A stretch of 64,000 nt of DNA from Setoptus koraiensis. Its lineage: Eukaryota; Arthropoda. A program made the translations under genes and the position numbers. How positions within the stretch are numbered: position 1 is the first letter of the stretch; the number at the start of each line of letters is the position of its first letter. Below the pieces are notes generated by a model. It ran no database searches. It had not been told where the DNA came from and saw nothing but the letters and a program-made list of their open reading frames with translations. The stretch lies in NCBI GenBank assembly GCA_048013815.1, contig CM106585.1:10664001-10728000 (forward strand), in the 5' to 3' direction. This document shows positions 12,101-22,184 of the stretch, piece by piece.

Positions 12101-13560
12101 TCTGTGATGCATATCGACGCTTCTGATGACATTGCTCGCTCAAAGCAATCTACAATGGCCGTAATAAGTGCTTCCGGCAAAGATTTATCTCGATCGAGAA
12201 CAGCCAAAGATGATATTGGCTCGAAGAAGGCCTCAAGATCGACCTCTAGTGATTCTTCGAAAGAAGTCAGCGGATCGAAACCGTCCACTACTGCTGTTGT
12301 CAGCGTCTTTGGGGCAGATGTATCCAAATCACATCCTTCGAAAGAGGCCATTTCATCTGAAGCAACCCAGAAAAGGTCAACAAGTAGATCTGTGATGCAT
12401 ATCGACGCTTCTGATGACATTGCTCGCTCAAAACGATCTACAATGTCCGTAATGAGTGCTTCCGGCAAAGATTTATCTCGATCGAAAACAGCCAAAGATG
12501 ATATTGGCTCGAAGAAAGCCTCAAGATCGACCTCTAGTGATTCTTCGAAAGAAGTCAGCGGTTCGAGAGCGTCCACCACCGCCATTATGAGCGCCTCTGA
12601 CGCAGATTTATCCAAATCACATCCTTCGAAAGAGGCCATTTCATCTGAACCAACCCAGAAACCTGCAACAAGTAGATCTTCGAAGCATATTGACGCTTCC
12701 GAAAAAAGTGGTCGCTCAAAGCAATCTACAATGGCCGTAATAAGTGCTTCCGGCAAAGATTTATCTCGATCAAAAACAGCCAAAGATGATATTGGCTCGA
12801 AGAAAGCCTCAAGATCGACCTCTAGTGATTCTTCGAAAGAAGTCAGCGGATCGAAACCGTCCACTACCGCCGTAGTCAGCGCATCTGACGCCGATGTTTC
12901 CAAATCACATCCTTCGAAAGAGGCCATTTCATCTGAAGCAACCCAGAAACCGGCAACAAGTAGATCTTCGAAGTATATTGACGCTTCCGAAAAAAGTGGT
13001 CGCTCAAAGCAATCTACAATGGCCGTAATAAGTGCTTCCGGCAAAGATTTATCTCGATCGAAAACAGCCAAAGATGATATTGGCTCGAAGAAAGCCTCAA
13101 GATCGACCTCTAGTGATTCTTCGAAAGAAGTCAGCGGATCGAAACCGTCCACTACCGCCGTAGTCAGCGCATCTGACGCCGATGTATCCAAATCACATCC
13201 TTCGAAAGAGGCCATTTCATCTGAACCAACCCAGAAAAGGTTAACGAGTAGATCTGCGATGCATATTGACGCTTCCGAAAAAAGTGGTCGCTCAAAGCAA
13301 TCTACAATGGCCGTAATAAGTGCTTCCGGCAAAGATTTATCTCGATCGAGAACAGCCAAAGATGATATTGGCTCGAAGAAAGCCTCAAGATTGACCTCTA
13401 GTGATTCTCCGAAAGAGGTCAGCGGTTCGAGAGCGTCCACCACCGCCATTATGAGCGCCTCTGACGCAGATTTATCCAAATCACATCCTTCGAAAGAGGC
13501 CATTTCATCTGAACCAACCCAGAAAAGGTTAACGAGTAGATCTGCGATGCATATCGATGC
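3150..13560 (+). repeat. Coding minisatellite: 33 copies of a 288/423-bp unit
   Basis: A-module starts (GCC GTA ATA AGT GCT TCC or close variants) lie at 3150, 3438, 3861, 4149, 4437, 4725, 5148, 5436, 5859, 6147, 6435, 6723, 7146, 7434, 7857, 8145, 8433, 8721, 9144, 9432, 9720, 10008, 10296, 10583, 10871, 11159, 11582, 11870, 12158, 12446, 12734, 13022 and 13310. Spacings are 288 bp, or 423 bp where a 135-bp C module is inserted; the single 287-bp spacing marks the frameshift. A truncated B-type module closes the array at about 13560. Confidence 0.95.
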
Positions 13561-14956
13561 TTCTGATGCTATTTCTGATTTTCAGAGGCATGGCGCTTTG
13601 ACTCCCGAAAATGGCTCTGACCAATCGGAAAAATTGCTTGGTAATCTGTTGAATCTCACTTCTTCGCACTCATTCCCGCGTTCTCAGGTTCGTCCTCAGA
13701 TTGGTCACACTGTTCAAGCAGCTACGAATATCACTAATGAAGCTTCCTCACTCGATATCGCGGAAACAACTCGATCCGGTTTGTCTGGCATCGATGCTGT
13801 CGTAAAGAGTTCTCACGATTCTGAATCCCCAGATCATGATCTAGATTTGACCAACGACGCTAACGCAATCTATGGATCAAAAATAAAGGCGCTTAGGCCA
13901 GAAAAATCATCAGCCAGTCGTAGCAACAGTAAATCATCGATGATATCAGTCAGATCGTATGAAAAATCTTATCATAAAGAGAACTCAATTTCGCTTGGAC
14001 TGAATAAGGCATCATCTGAGACAACGAATCAAGCCAGTTCTCGCCTCAGTGGCAAAATTTCTCATTCTGAGGACCCATCAACTGATCCAACTAATGAAAA
14101 GTCTGGTGCTGATTCGAGAGAAAAAAATAGAGGACAAGGCTCTGCTTTGGGCAGGAAGAGCAGGGCTAAGATTTCCAAGTATCTTCCCCTAACTAAATCA
14201 CTCGATGACGCTGACTCAAAACTTGTATTGCCTCCCATCCCAGTGAATATCGGATCTTCTGAGCTGCTTACAGAACCTCATAAGATGCCTATGGCTTCAC
14301 CTGACGCTGCAAATGCTCTTGGAACTTTGGCTTCGTTTGGGTCCAATATGAATCGAATCGAGACCGATGACAAGAGCGAAACAAAACGGGAGACGATATT
14401 GAAATCTTCCAAAGTTGCATATAAATCTTGGAAGTCAGATTTTCCAATAGGGGGCAAGTCTACTTTATTCGAACCTGACAGTCGGATCAGGTCATCAGCT
14501 TCGAATCCGGACACAAATCTTAAAGTGAAGCAATCATCAATTGATAAATTTTCCAAGCTTGCCACTAAATCCCGACAATCACCTTCGGTAACATCATCAG
14601 CTAAAGATGCTGACTTAAATGGACTTCCTGAATCTTCAATCAAATCTACCCTATCTGAGACTATAACCAATATCGAAGCTTTGCCAAAGGTATCTGACGT
14701 GGACAAGAGATCAGCCGCGAATACTTACCAATCTGAATCTTCAAGGCTCTTCATCGGATCATCAAGTTCGCCGACGCTGTTGAAACAACAATCTCAGATG
14801 CCGGTGTCGGAAAACGAGAAGCCGGAACAGAGAGAGAGAATGGAGGGAAAATCAGTCAAATCATCTGTTCTTGATTCTGAATCATGGAAATCACTATTAT
14901 CTGGTCGCAGTAATGTTGCACGAAGGAAGAAATCTAAAACAAAAAATAAAGACTGA
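3150..14956 (+). CDS. Giant Ser/Lys-rich tandem-repeat protein (5' end lost, one frameshift)
   Basis: The plus-strand frame is open from the gap to about 10444, where one A is missing relative to sister units. It then resumes in the next frame (codons in register with 10580) to a TGA at 14954-14956. About 3,470 residues are repetitive and about 465 are unique. The repeat has three modules, each opening with a variant of (T)xAVxSASGxD. Module A (45 residues) is like MAVISASGKDLSRSKTAKDD, module B (51) contains SKSHPSKEAISSEATQKP, and module C (45) contains SKTKPSKSDITSKSTSKAP. Units are A-B (96 residues) or A-C-B (141). The unique tail begins near 13560 (AISDFQRHGALTPENG) and is also Ser- and charge-rich, ending with a basic RRKKSKTKNKD. 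No enzymatic domain, signal peptide or membrane segment is visible in this part. The product is probably intrinsically disordered; function unknown. The plus strand is preferred over the open antisense frames because it alone continues into non-repetitive coding sequence. Confidence 0.75.
10441..10447 (+). other. Single-base deletion (frameshift) in the repeat gene
   Basis: Sister units read GTCAGCGCATCTGGCGCC; here the A between GCGC and TCTGG is absent. The reading frame shifts and would end at the stop at 10587-10589. Both the sense frame and the long antisense frame break here, as expected for an indel. It may be an assembly or sequencing error or a genuine null allele. Confidence 0.85.
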
Positions 14957-15025
14957 AATACTAAAAAATAGACTTTCTTTGAGAGAGAAACTCGAAAAGA
15001 TGTCGTAGTTGCTAAAAATATGAAA

Positions 15026-15146
15026 ACCTGGATCTTTATACTGTTAGGAAGAAACCATTCTTTTCTCCTTGCGATGCCTTTTCACTTTACTCCTACAAAA
15101 AAAAAAGAAAAAAATGGTTTCTTCCAAACAGTATAAAGATCCAGGT
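15026..15146. repeat. 34-bp inverted repeat with 53-nt loop
   Basis: Arms 15026-15059 and 15113-15146 are reverse complements with a single mismatch; the loop contains an A-rich tract. It starts 70 bases after the stop codon of the giant repeat gene and so probably lies in its 3' UTR. It would form a strong RNA hairpin. It could also be a short non-autonomous transposon-like element, but no target-site duplication is evident. Confidence 0.9.
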
Positions 15147-15810
15147 GCTGTATTTATCTATAGATTTAGTTAATCATGGTCGCCACACATGTGCTTAGAG
15201 TAACTCCACAGGAAATTTACTCTCTACCACAAGCTCGATGCATGTTATCTAACATTTGTGAATTTCCAGTGATTGCGCTGAAGATTACAGAGAGAATGAA
15301 CTCTGAGTCACATTAAAAAACTTTTAACTCAAGATGGTTGAGTGCTATTCTAGATAATGTTAGAAAGTTTCTAAGATTTTGGTGGCAGTATCAGATTACT
15401 AGAAGACGGTAAACAAATTTTGAGTTTCAATTTTTTGATCCATTTATAGTAAATCTCGACCGACGGCTACAAAATCCTAATCTAAACTAATGAGTTGAAG
15501 CAATAAGAGGAAAAATGATTGGCAAATATTGTTAAATCAAAGTGTCTATAATTTTACTTTGCAAGATTGTTAGTATGCTAGTCATTCTATGTTTAGGCTT
15601 TCACAGACCTAGAAAAATTGCTACTATTTTCGGATATTAGAATCGATAGGCAGTGATCATTTGTCAGTTTGGTCTTGATCTACAGTGAATAATTTCCAAA
15701 ATAATAAGTGAGTAGATGAGAAAAAAACATCTGAGTGCCTTCAATTTTGCCAAGAGCACAGAAAATAGATTCAATTCACGAACCTAATAATAATATTCAT
15801 TGATTTCTTT

Positions 15811-15816
15811 TATAAA
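15811..15816 (+). promoter_or_regulatory. Candidate TATA box
   Basis: TATAAA lies 80 bases upstream of the ATG (15896) of the secreted peptide gene, a plausible distance for a short 5' UTR. Confidence 0.35.
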
Positions 15817-15895
15817 CTATTGTCAGAAATATATAATAGGATATACAAGAACTGAAATTAAACGGGATAACCAATCAGACGAACAAAGAACAATT

Positions 15896-16233
15896 ATGTG
15901 TATAACTCTCAAACAAGTTTTCGCTATCGCATTAGTGGCGATAGTAGCGGTCGCTGTTATTGAAGCTGCCTCGGGTAAGCTACATTAGCTTTTGGCATTA
16001 AAACAAGTCATAACAAGTTTTGATTGCTAAGTCTTGTTTCATTTATCTTATTTACACCAAAATTAATAATAAATTCTACTGAAACAGTTTCTGATGGACA
16101 GACAAGCATGGATATGGGGCATGGTGGACGATTCAAGCGTGATATCGACTTGAGAAACTGGGGATATATCAAATTCCCATTCTTAGACTGGATCGTGCCC
16201 AGATTGATCATCGATAACAGACCAGACCCTTAA
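15896..16233 (+). CDS. Two-exon secreted peptide precursor (74 residues)
   Basis: Exons are 15896-15974 and 16088-16233, with a GTAAGC donor, an AACAG acceptor and matching phase 1. Exon 1 encodes a signal peptide (MCITLKQVFAIALVAIVAVA, then VIEAAS). Exon 2 gives a short spacer with GRFKR, a dibasic site suitable for proprotein convertase, then a 30-residue segment DIDLRNWGYIKFPFLDWIVP plus RLIIDNRPDP before TAA. There are no cysteines in the mature part. The layout (signal, propeptide, KR site, aromatic-rich peptide) fits a neuropeptide, antimicrobial or salivary peptide precursor; which one cannot be decided. The ATG at 15896 was chosen because it places the hydrophobic signal at the N-terminus. 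Splicing is inferred, not observed. Confidence 0.6.
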
Positions 16234-16749
16234 GCACAATGCCTTCGTATTAAAATTTGATGACGATGTCGGAAATGATCAAGTCAAAAATGGCTATAGA
16301 TTTGGCATCGGTAATCAAATAATTGGTGCCTCTGATAATCCAATAAAAGTTTAATTCTGTTGTTATATTTTAAGTGACGATGAGCTTTAGGGCTAGCTTC
16401 TTCAATCTAACATCGAAATTAAAGTATCTACACCGAATGTTCGAGTGCAATCAATTCAAGAGTTCTCCCGAGAATCAATAAAGACAAGATATTAAAAACA
16501 TTAAAGCATCATGTTTGAATAAACGAATCTAATAATTTTCTCTCTCTATGTTGAGGCTTCGATATAGTTGGGATTTTCTGAGCTTCACATTATTAGCACA
16601 CATGCACTCATGGCCAATGATGAATTGCGCCTGAGGAAGTCAAGTTGTGTGCACCAACATTGAGTACGCCATCATCGATGACAATAATCCATTCGGGACA
16701 CATCTGTCACATGTTTCGAGTGATGTGATCTAGCCATTCCAGTCTGTCA
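16234..16749. other. Intergenic, nothing recognised
   Basis: AT-rich spacer between the secreted peptide gene and the repeat relic. AATAAA-like strings occur, but no open frame of substance. Confidence 0.5.
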
Positions 16750-16755
16750 GTCGCA

Positions 16756-17290
16756 CATCGTCAGCGGTTCGAAACCGTCCACCACCGCCATTGTGAGTGC
16801 CTCTGACGCAGATTTATCCAAATCACATCCTTCGAAAGAGGCCATTTCATCTGAAGCAACCCAGAAACCGGCAACAAGTAGATCTTCGAAGTATATTGAC
16901 GCTTCCGAAAAAAGTGGTCGCTCAAAGCAATCTACAATGGCCGTAATAAGTGCTTCCGGCAAAGATTTATCTCGATCGAGAACAGCCAAAGATGATATTG
17001 GCTCGAAGAGAGCCTCAAGATCAACCTCTAGTGATTCTTCGAAAAAAGTCAGCGGTTCGAAACCGTCCACCATCGCCATTGTGAGCGCTTCGGGCGCCGA
17101 TGTATCCAAATCACATCATTCCAAAGAGGCCATTTCGATTTCATCAGGTTTTCGAAGAAAGTGAATGCTAAAAACAATCTACAATGGCTGTAATCAGTGC
17201 TTCTGGCAAAGATTTATCTCGATCGAAATCAGCCAAGATGATATTGGCTCGAAGGATGCCTCAAGATCACCCTCTGAGGCTTCAACCGTT
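16756..17290 (+). pseudogene. Relic fragment of the giant Ser/Lys repeat
   Basis: About 1.9 units of the repeat: the end of an A module from about 16759, B, A, then a damaged B ending SISSGFRRK and a stop at 17162-17164. A further partial A module starts at 17184 and goes out of frame at SKSAK because of a missing base; similarity fades near 17290. The fragment is about 1.8 kb downstream of the main gene, in the same orientation, and has no start or unique tail. It probably arose by local duplication followed by decay. An open antisense frame (16747-17109) is a by-product, as in the main array. Confidence 0.85.
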
Positions 17291-17669
17291 GTATGATCAG
17301 AAAAACGGGTTGGTATCATTTCGACGACAGGCTACATTCAACGGCAGTTCCGAACAAGGAAAAAGGTACGATTCGACGATATTTAGTTCACCGACAACAA
17401 CTTCAACGAAATTTTAAATAACGAATATATAACGAACAACGACAATGACGATATGAATCCGGAAACATTAACTTTCGAGGCCAATAATCATAAATTAAAT
17501 CGAGCAGACTGGTGCAATCAATATGAACGATTGATAATTGAATGTGTTCTTGACATGGAAATGTACTGGGTGGTGCTGCATAAGCGCTGCTGCATTATAT
17601 TACACCAATATTATTACCAGTAATATATTAATTTAATGAGTAATAAAATAATACTTACAGAAAATAAAA
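17291..17669. other. Intergenic, nothing recognised
   Basis: AT-rich sequence downstream of the repeat relic, with no supported feature. Confidence 0.5.
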
Positions 17670-18029
17670 ATGAGTCTAATAACAGACGATTCTATTGTAG
17701 AGGCACATTCAAATTTCTTCGGAACCCGCACAATCATAAACTTAGATCCAGATAAAAAGGAATGGACAAGAGTTGGCCTAACCCTAACTCCTCAACAGGC
17801 TAGTAAACCGACTGCAATTGAAAACTATTTGACAGAATCGAAAGGGATAGAAGTTAGAGAATTTCACGATGCCAGATCTATCTCGAGAAGGCTTCAATTC
17901 ACATTTGATGCGATTCGATGGTGCAGTATGGACAAGATGAGAAAATCAACACACTATTGCGTGAGCATTGGCATTCCTCGAACCGGATGGAATATCGGAA
18001 GCATTCGAGCGAGGTTGTCTTGTGGATAA
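17670..18029 (+). CDS. Hypothetical protein, 119 residues
   Basis: ATG at 17670 in an ACAGAAAATAAAA context, TAA stop at 18027-18029. The product starts MSLITDDSIVEAHSNFFGTR and is a mixed globular-looking sequence with no signal peptide, membrane segment or low complexity. Beyond the end, AATAAA occurs near 18110. It may be a real small gene, an exon, or chance; no family is recognised. Confidence 0.3.
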   Translation: MSLITDDSIVEAHSNFFGTRTIINLDPDKKEWTRVGLTLTPQQASKPTAIENYLTESKGIEVREFHDARSISRRLQFTFDAIRWCSMDKMRKSTHYCVSIGIPRTGWNIGSIRARLSCG

Positions 18030-18238
18030 GGGACGATGCTGATGTCTGTCGTTTCGTCGATTGGTCAAGAAACAACTACATAGGATGAGAACTTGTTTGT
18101 CATTATCTCAATAAAAAAGATCATTACATCTAAATTTCTGATCTCCATTCGGAGGCTTAAATTTTCGAAATAAGTCAATCGTCATTTATCTCAGAGAGAA
18201 AAAATATATAAACTCTAGAGATTGCTCAGTGTGAGCTG

Positions 18239-20337
18239 TCATTCAATAGGTGAAATAAAGAACAAAGTAATAACCGCACCCACTATTAGCAAGTGTGACA
18301 CAGCAACAACGAGATCTAGATAAGGACAATTCAAACTTGATACCGATTCCTTCTTTCCATTCTTTTTCCTTCCCTCGATTTTTATCCCGCTTGGTATGGC
18401 CAGCGTTGTGATACTGTTTGCTTTGACTGTGATTCGCCCCACTAACATCGTATCATCTGAAAATACATTCACCAATTTAGCTTCGGGGGCCTTGTTCAAT
18501 ATAACAACCGAATAATGTGACTTATCTGGCCTCTCAGCTGCTATGACTTTAACCAGAGGGTCGTCATTGTCTGGCTCGCTGCTAGTTGAATTGAATAATT
18601 CACTGTCGAATATTCGTGCATCTGGTTCAAAGAATCGTGAAAAATGCGCCAACACATAATACATGGGATTCTTGTAATAAACTTGCTTGTCCTCATCGAA
18701 CAAAATCGGCGCATCAACTGAGTGAGGAGGGAAAAACAAGCGCATCAATTTATAAATTATTGCGTTAATAACTATTGATTGATCAGTTAAGATAGTCCGG
18801 GTGTAGAAACGCCATGACATACCGTAGTTGCCAACCCAATTTGGGCCTCCTTCCATGTCCAGCACCAAATTCCAGTCCACCCAACCTGCGTCGTATCTTT
18901 TTAGGGTCTACATACATTGCAGGACACACCGACAGTAGAATAATAATAAATAGATAAATAATAATCATTAGCAATCAGGCAGTGAGACGAACGAGTGAGT
19001 TATTGTTACGGCACTATGCTTACCTCGATTATGTCGTCGGCGTACTCCACGCCATTCTGCCATCGCCCAGGATTAGGTGTGCCTATGTTGCATGCCTCGG
19101 AGGATAAAATTATGGCTGAATCTGGTAGTAGCTTTTTAATTTCTTCCAACGGTTCGTAACCCCCGCCTGGTGTTTCACGCGAATACCAATGAATTGCAAC
19201 ACCGGACACGTATTGCATGGCTTCAGTGTCGTCTGTCATTGATTTCACGTACTCTTCAACAAACTTCGTGCTGTCATCATGAATCAACAGATGAAGTTTG
19301 TCTTTTCCAAAGCCATTCTCGGCCAACCTGGGTCCCAAATTGTCCCTGACATAGTCGCGCAATTCATTTGCTTCGAACAACATTGCATTCCAAAAAATCG
19401 AATCAAGAAAGGCAGCTCTTGGTTCATTCTGAGTGGTGATGCCCCAAAAGTCAATTCCGTGCGATTGGTATTCCTTCAAAAACCTAACGTGATATCTAGC
19501 GTAAGCATCGTAGTAATCTTGCGAGCTATTTCCCTTCAGTTTACCCTTGAGCAAACTATCACTTTCTTTCATCCAACCCGGCGAAGACCAAGCTGAACCA
19601 AACAAATTCAGTTTCTGCCCGCATTGAGCACAGTTCATCACAATATCCTGCGCCTGTTTAATAATCGGTATCTTCAATTCGATGTCCTCAGGTTGAAGCT
19701 TGAATCTAGTAAAATCTAAATCCTCTTTCGCACCATCGTTGGTATCGTTAAGGTCTAAGTAGGAATAGTTACGCGATGAAAAGTCACTACCGCCAATTGG
19801 CACTCGACCTATGGTGTATCTTAAACCATTACTACCAAAATAATCCTCCAATGCGAATTTTCTCATCTCTGCAGTCATATGCTGCAGCTGAAGTGTGGCG
19901 GCATCAGTGAACGCACCTCCGAAACCAATAATCTTTTGCCTGGTTCTCTCAGGGTACAGACGAATCGTTAGTTCTTCCAAAGAATCGGCAGATTCACTAT
20001 TTGATGTTGTGGGAGAGTCATCAGTGTCATTTATTCCGATAAGTTTCATGACAAAACGTGCCCCACTCTTGTCCGTCTCAACAGCCAGTATTTCATTTTC
20101 GCTTGGCCAATTGAATTCAATTTTATCGCAATAGGTCTGATTGCAAACGCATACGATATCAAATTCATCTAACTCAAAAGTATGCTTGGCACATCCTTGT
20201 GATTTAACTTCACCCACGTGGACTGTGGCAAAATATTCGTTTGTTGTGGTGTATGTTACACCATAAATGACGATGAGCAGGGGTACCGAGAAAGAGAATG
20301 AGCATGGAAATAAGTACAAATCAAACGATGTAATCAT
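18239..20337 (-). CDS. Glucosylceramidase (glycoside hydrolase family 30), three exons
   Basis: Exons 20337-19024, 18907-18823 and 18717-18239 join in phase to 625 residues, comparable to animal acid beta-glucosidases (about 540) plus extra C-terminal sequence. It hydrolyses glucosylceramide to glucose and ceramide, normally in lysosomes or, when secreted, extracellularly. Visible signatures: the Cys-rich N-terminal region with VCVCNQTYCD, KIIGFGGAFTDA, FGSAWSSPGWM, the acid/base Glu305 in TTQNEP, the nucleophile Glu414 in SSEAC, GWVDWNLVLDMEGGPNW across exon 2, and NPMYYVLAHFSRF in exon 3. The ATG at 20337 gives a hydrophobic signal sequence. The second intron (105 nt) has a length divisible by three and no in-frame stop. 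The C-terminus ends in a hydrophobic segment (LVVAVSHLLIVGAVITLFF), unusual for this soluble family and suggesting a membrane or lipid anchor. Confidence 0.93.
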
Positions 20338-22018
20338 GATAGCTGACAAGTTTCGAGGTATGAGGGACGCTTGTGAAACACTCACGAAATAGAAGTAAAT
20401 ACAAAGATATCAACACTTTAATTCCTGTGGCTAAATTTTCTTGACGACCAACGGCTGTTGTTTTGCACTTTTTGGTTTGTTCAAAACTTCCTGCCATTTC
20501 TATCGAAAGGTAGTCTTCGGAAAACAAGAAATCGGTATCTAGTTTTAGCTGTTCTTATCTGCCTGTCGTTGCTGCTTCACTTTTGATGACGGTTCGTATT
20601 GACTCCATCTAAATGAAAATTACAACTTTGAAAGTATCACGAAATGCTGTGCTCATGTTTCTATGATCATAACTTTATCTGCACGATAATGCGTGATAGA
20701 ATTAACTGCTTCGACCCATTTGAATAGTTGATTTTTGTTTCCATGTGTCACCTTTGTGAACGCCTCATGGGACTAGCTGTTGTTCATACGTTGTATAATC
20801 CGAGCTTAAACTCAACCACTCCCAAAGACTTTTCCGGATTTATACTTTGCTCTGCAATAAAATCTTCCCCTCCATCTGCACTGTGCGACATGAGGGAATT
20901 AAACCATCACTCCCTGTACATTCGATATGGATTTGTTTTTGNNNNNNNNNNNNNNNNNNNNNNNNNNNNNNNNNNNNNNNNNNNNNNNNNNNNNNNNNNN
21001 NNNNNNNNNNNNNNNNNNNNNNNNNNNNNNNNNNNNNNNNNNNNNNNNNNNNNNNNNNNNNNNNNNNNNNNNNNNNNNNNNNNNNNNNNNNNNNNNNNNN
21101 NNNNNNNNNNNNNNNNNNNNNNNNNNNNNNNNNNNNNNNNNNNNNNNNNNNNNNNNNNNNNNNNNNNNNNNNNNNNNNNNNNNNNNNNNNNNNNNNNNNN
21201 NNNNNNNNNNNNNNNNNNNNNNNNNNNNNNNNNNNNNNNNNNNNNNNNNNNNNNNNNNNNNNNNNNNNNNNNNNNNNNNNNNNNNNNNNNNNNNNNNNNN
21301 NNNNNNNNNNNNNNNNNNNNNNNNNNNNNNNNNNNNNNNNNNNNNNNNNNNNNNNNNNNNNNNNNNNNNNNNNNNNNNNNNNNNNNNNNNNNNNNNNNNN
21401 NNNNNNNNNNNNNNNNNNNNNNNNNNNNNNNNNNNNNNNNNGAGATGATAAGGATGCAGACATCATATATGGCCCCAGGATATGATTACCTAGTCGTTTG
21501 AAAGTATCGTAGAACGAATAGAATAAACGAAAAACACTGATGAGACGCCAGAATACAGATTCAGACTTATACGCCTTTTGGCACATATTCTCCATTGAAA
21601 ATCCTGACCATTTCGCGCAGTATTTCACGCAGAAGTGCCGATGAGGAAATAGGCGATAAGTTGAAAGAATTTGTCTGCAAAGAACGCAAGAATCTTGAAA
21701 TCGGCTCCAGAGATGAACAATTCGCAGATCAGGTTTCATTCGGACTCCTTGGAGTCGCTTCAAAACGGATTTTGAATGTTTTTTTGGTCTCCAGAAGGGC
21801 TTCGGTACATCGGAATGAAGTTGTCGATGTTTTAATTTGTATCGTTCAACGATTTTGTGCATAGTCCAACAAAGCCGTTTCTGATGGAAATGCTGAACAG
21901 CTTATTGCTGATTAGGTCCTTTTACAGACGTCACACAGAAAAGCGAAGTATCAGCATTTTCATTTCTTACGTATTGCACATTATTGAAGCGGAATGTTAG
22001 ACTTGTGAACAAACAGGT
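20338..22018. other. Intergenic space containing a 500-N gap
   Basis: N run at 20942-21441. The flanks hold short open frames on both strands (for example 21595-21864 plus), none with a recognisable domain. Bases could be missing here, so a gene inside the gap cannot be excluded. Confidence 0.5.
20942..21441. other. Assembly gap (500 N)
   Basis: Exactly 500 N, a conventional placeholder for an unknown distance. Confidence 0.99.
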
Positions 22019-22026
22019 TATAAATA
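22019..22026 (+). promoter_or_regulatory. Candidate TATA box of the PLD-like gene
   Basis: TATAAATA lies 159 bases upstream of the ATG at 22185, on the same strand. The spacing would allow a 5' UTR of about 130 bases. Confidence 0.4.
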
Positions 22027-22184
22027 GTGTCGACATCGAGACTGAGCGATCATAGATACTTCGTATGCCATTCCTGAATTTGAGTTGTCTATATTGACTT
22101 TTTAAATCTGGGATTTCATTTGGTTGAAGCTAAAATTCTAACAATACCGCATAATATCTATATTGTCGCAATTATAAGAATAGA

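Larger units (their letters stand above)
14957..15895. other. 3' region of repeat gene and intergenic space
   Basis: Apart from the inverted repeat at 15026-15146 and a TATA-like element near 15811, I recognise no gene, repeat or RNA here. Confidence 0.5.

Noticed and set aside
10438..13503. Minus-strand frame of 1,021 codons
   Set aside because: Same reason; it is the antisense shadow of the repeat units after the frameshift.
20840..21864. Frames spanning the second N gap
   Set aside because: Most of their length is N, and the readable ends match no family.
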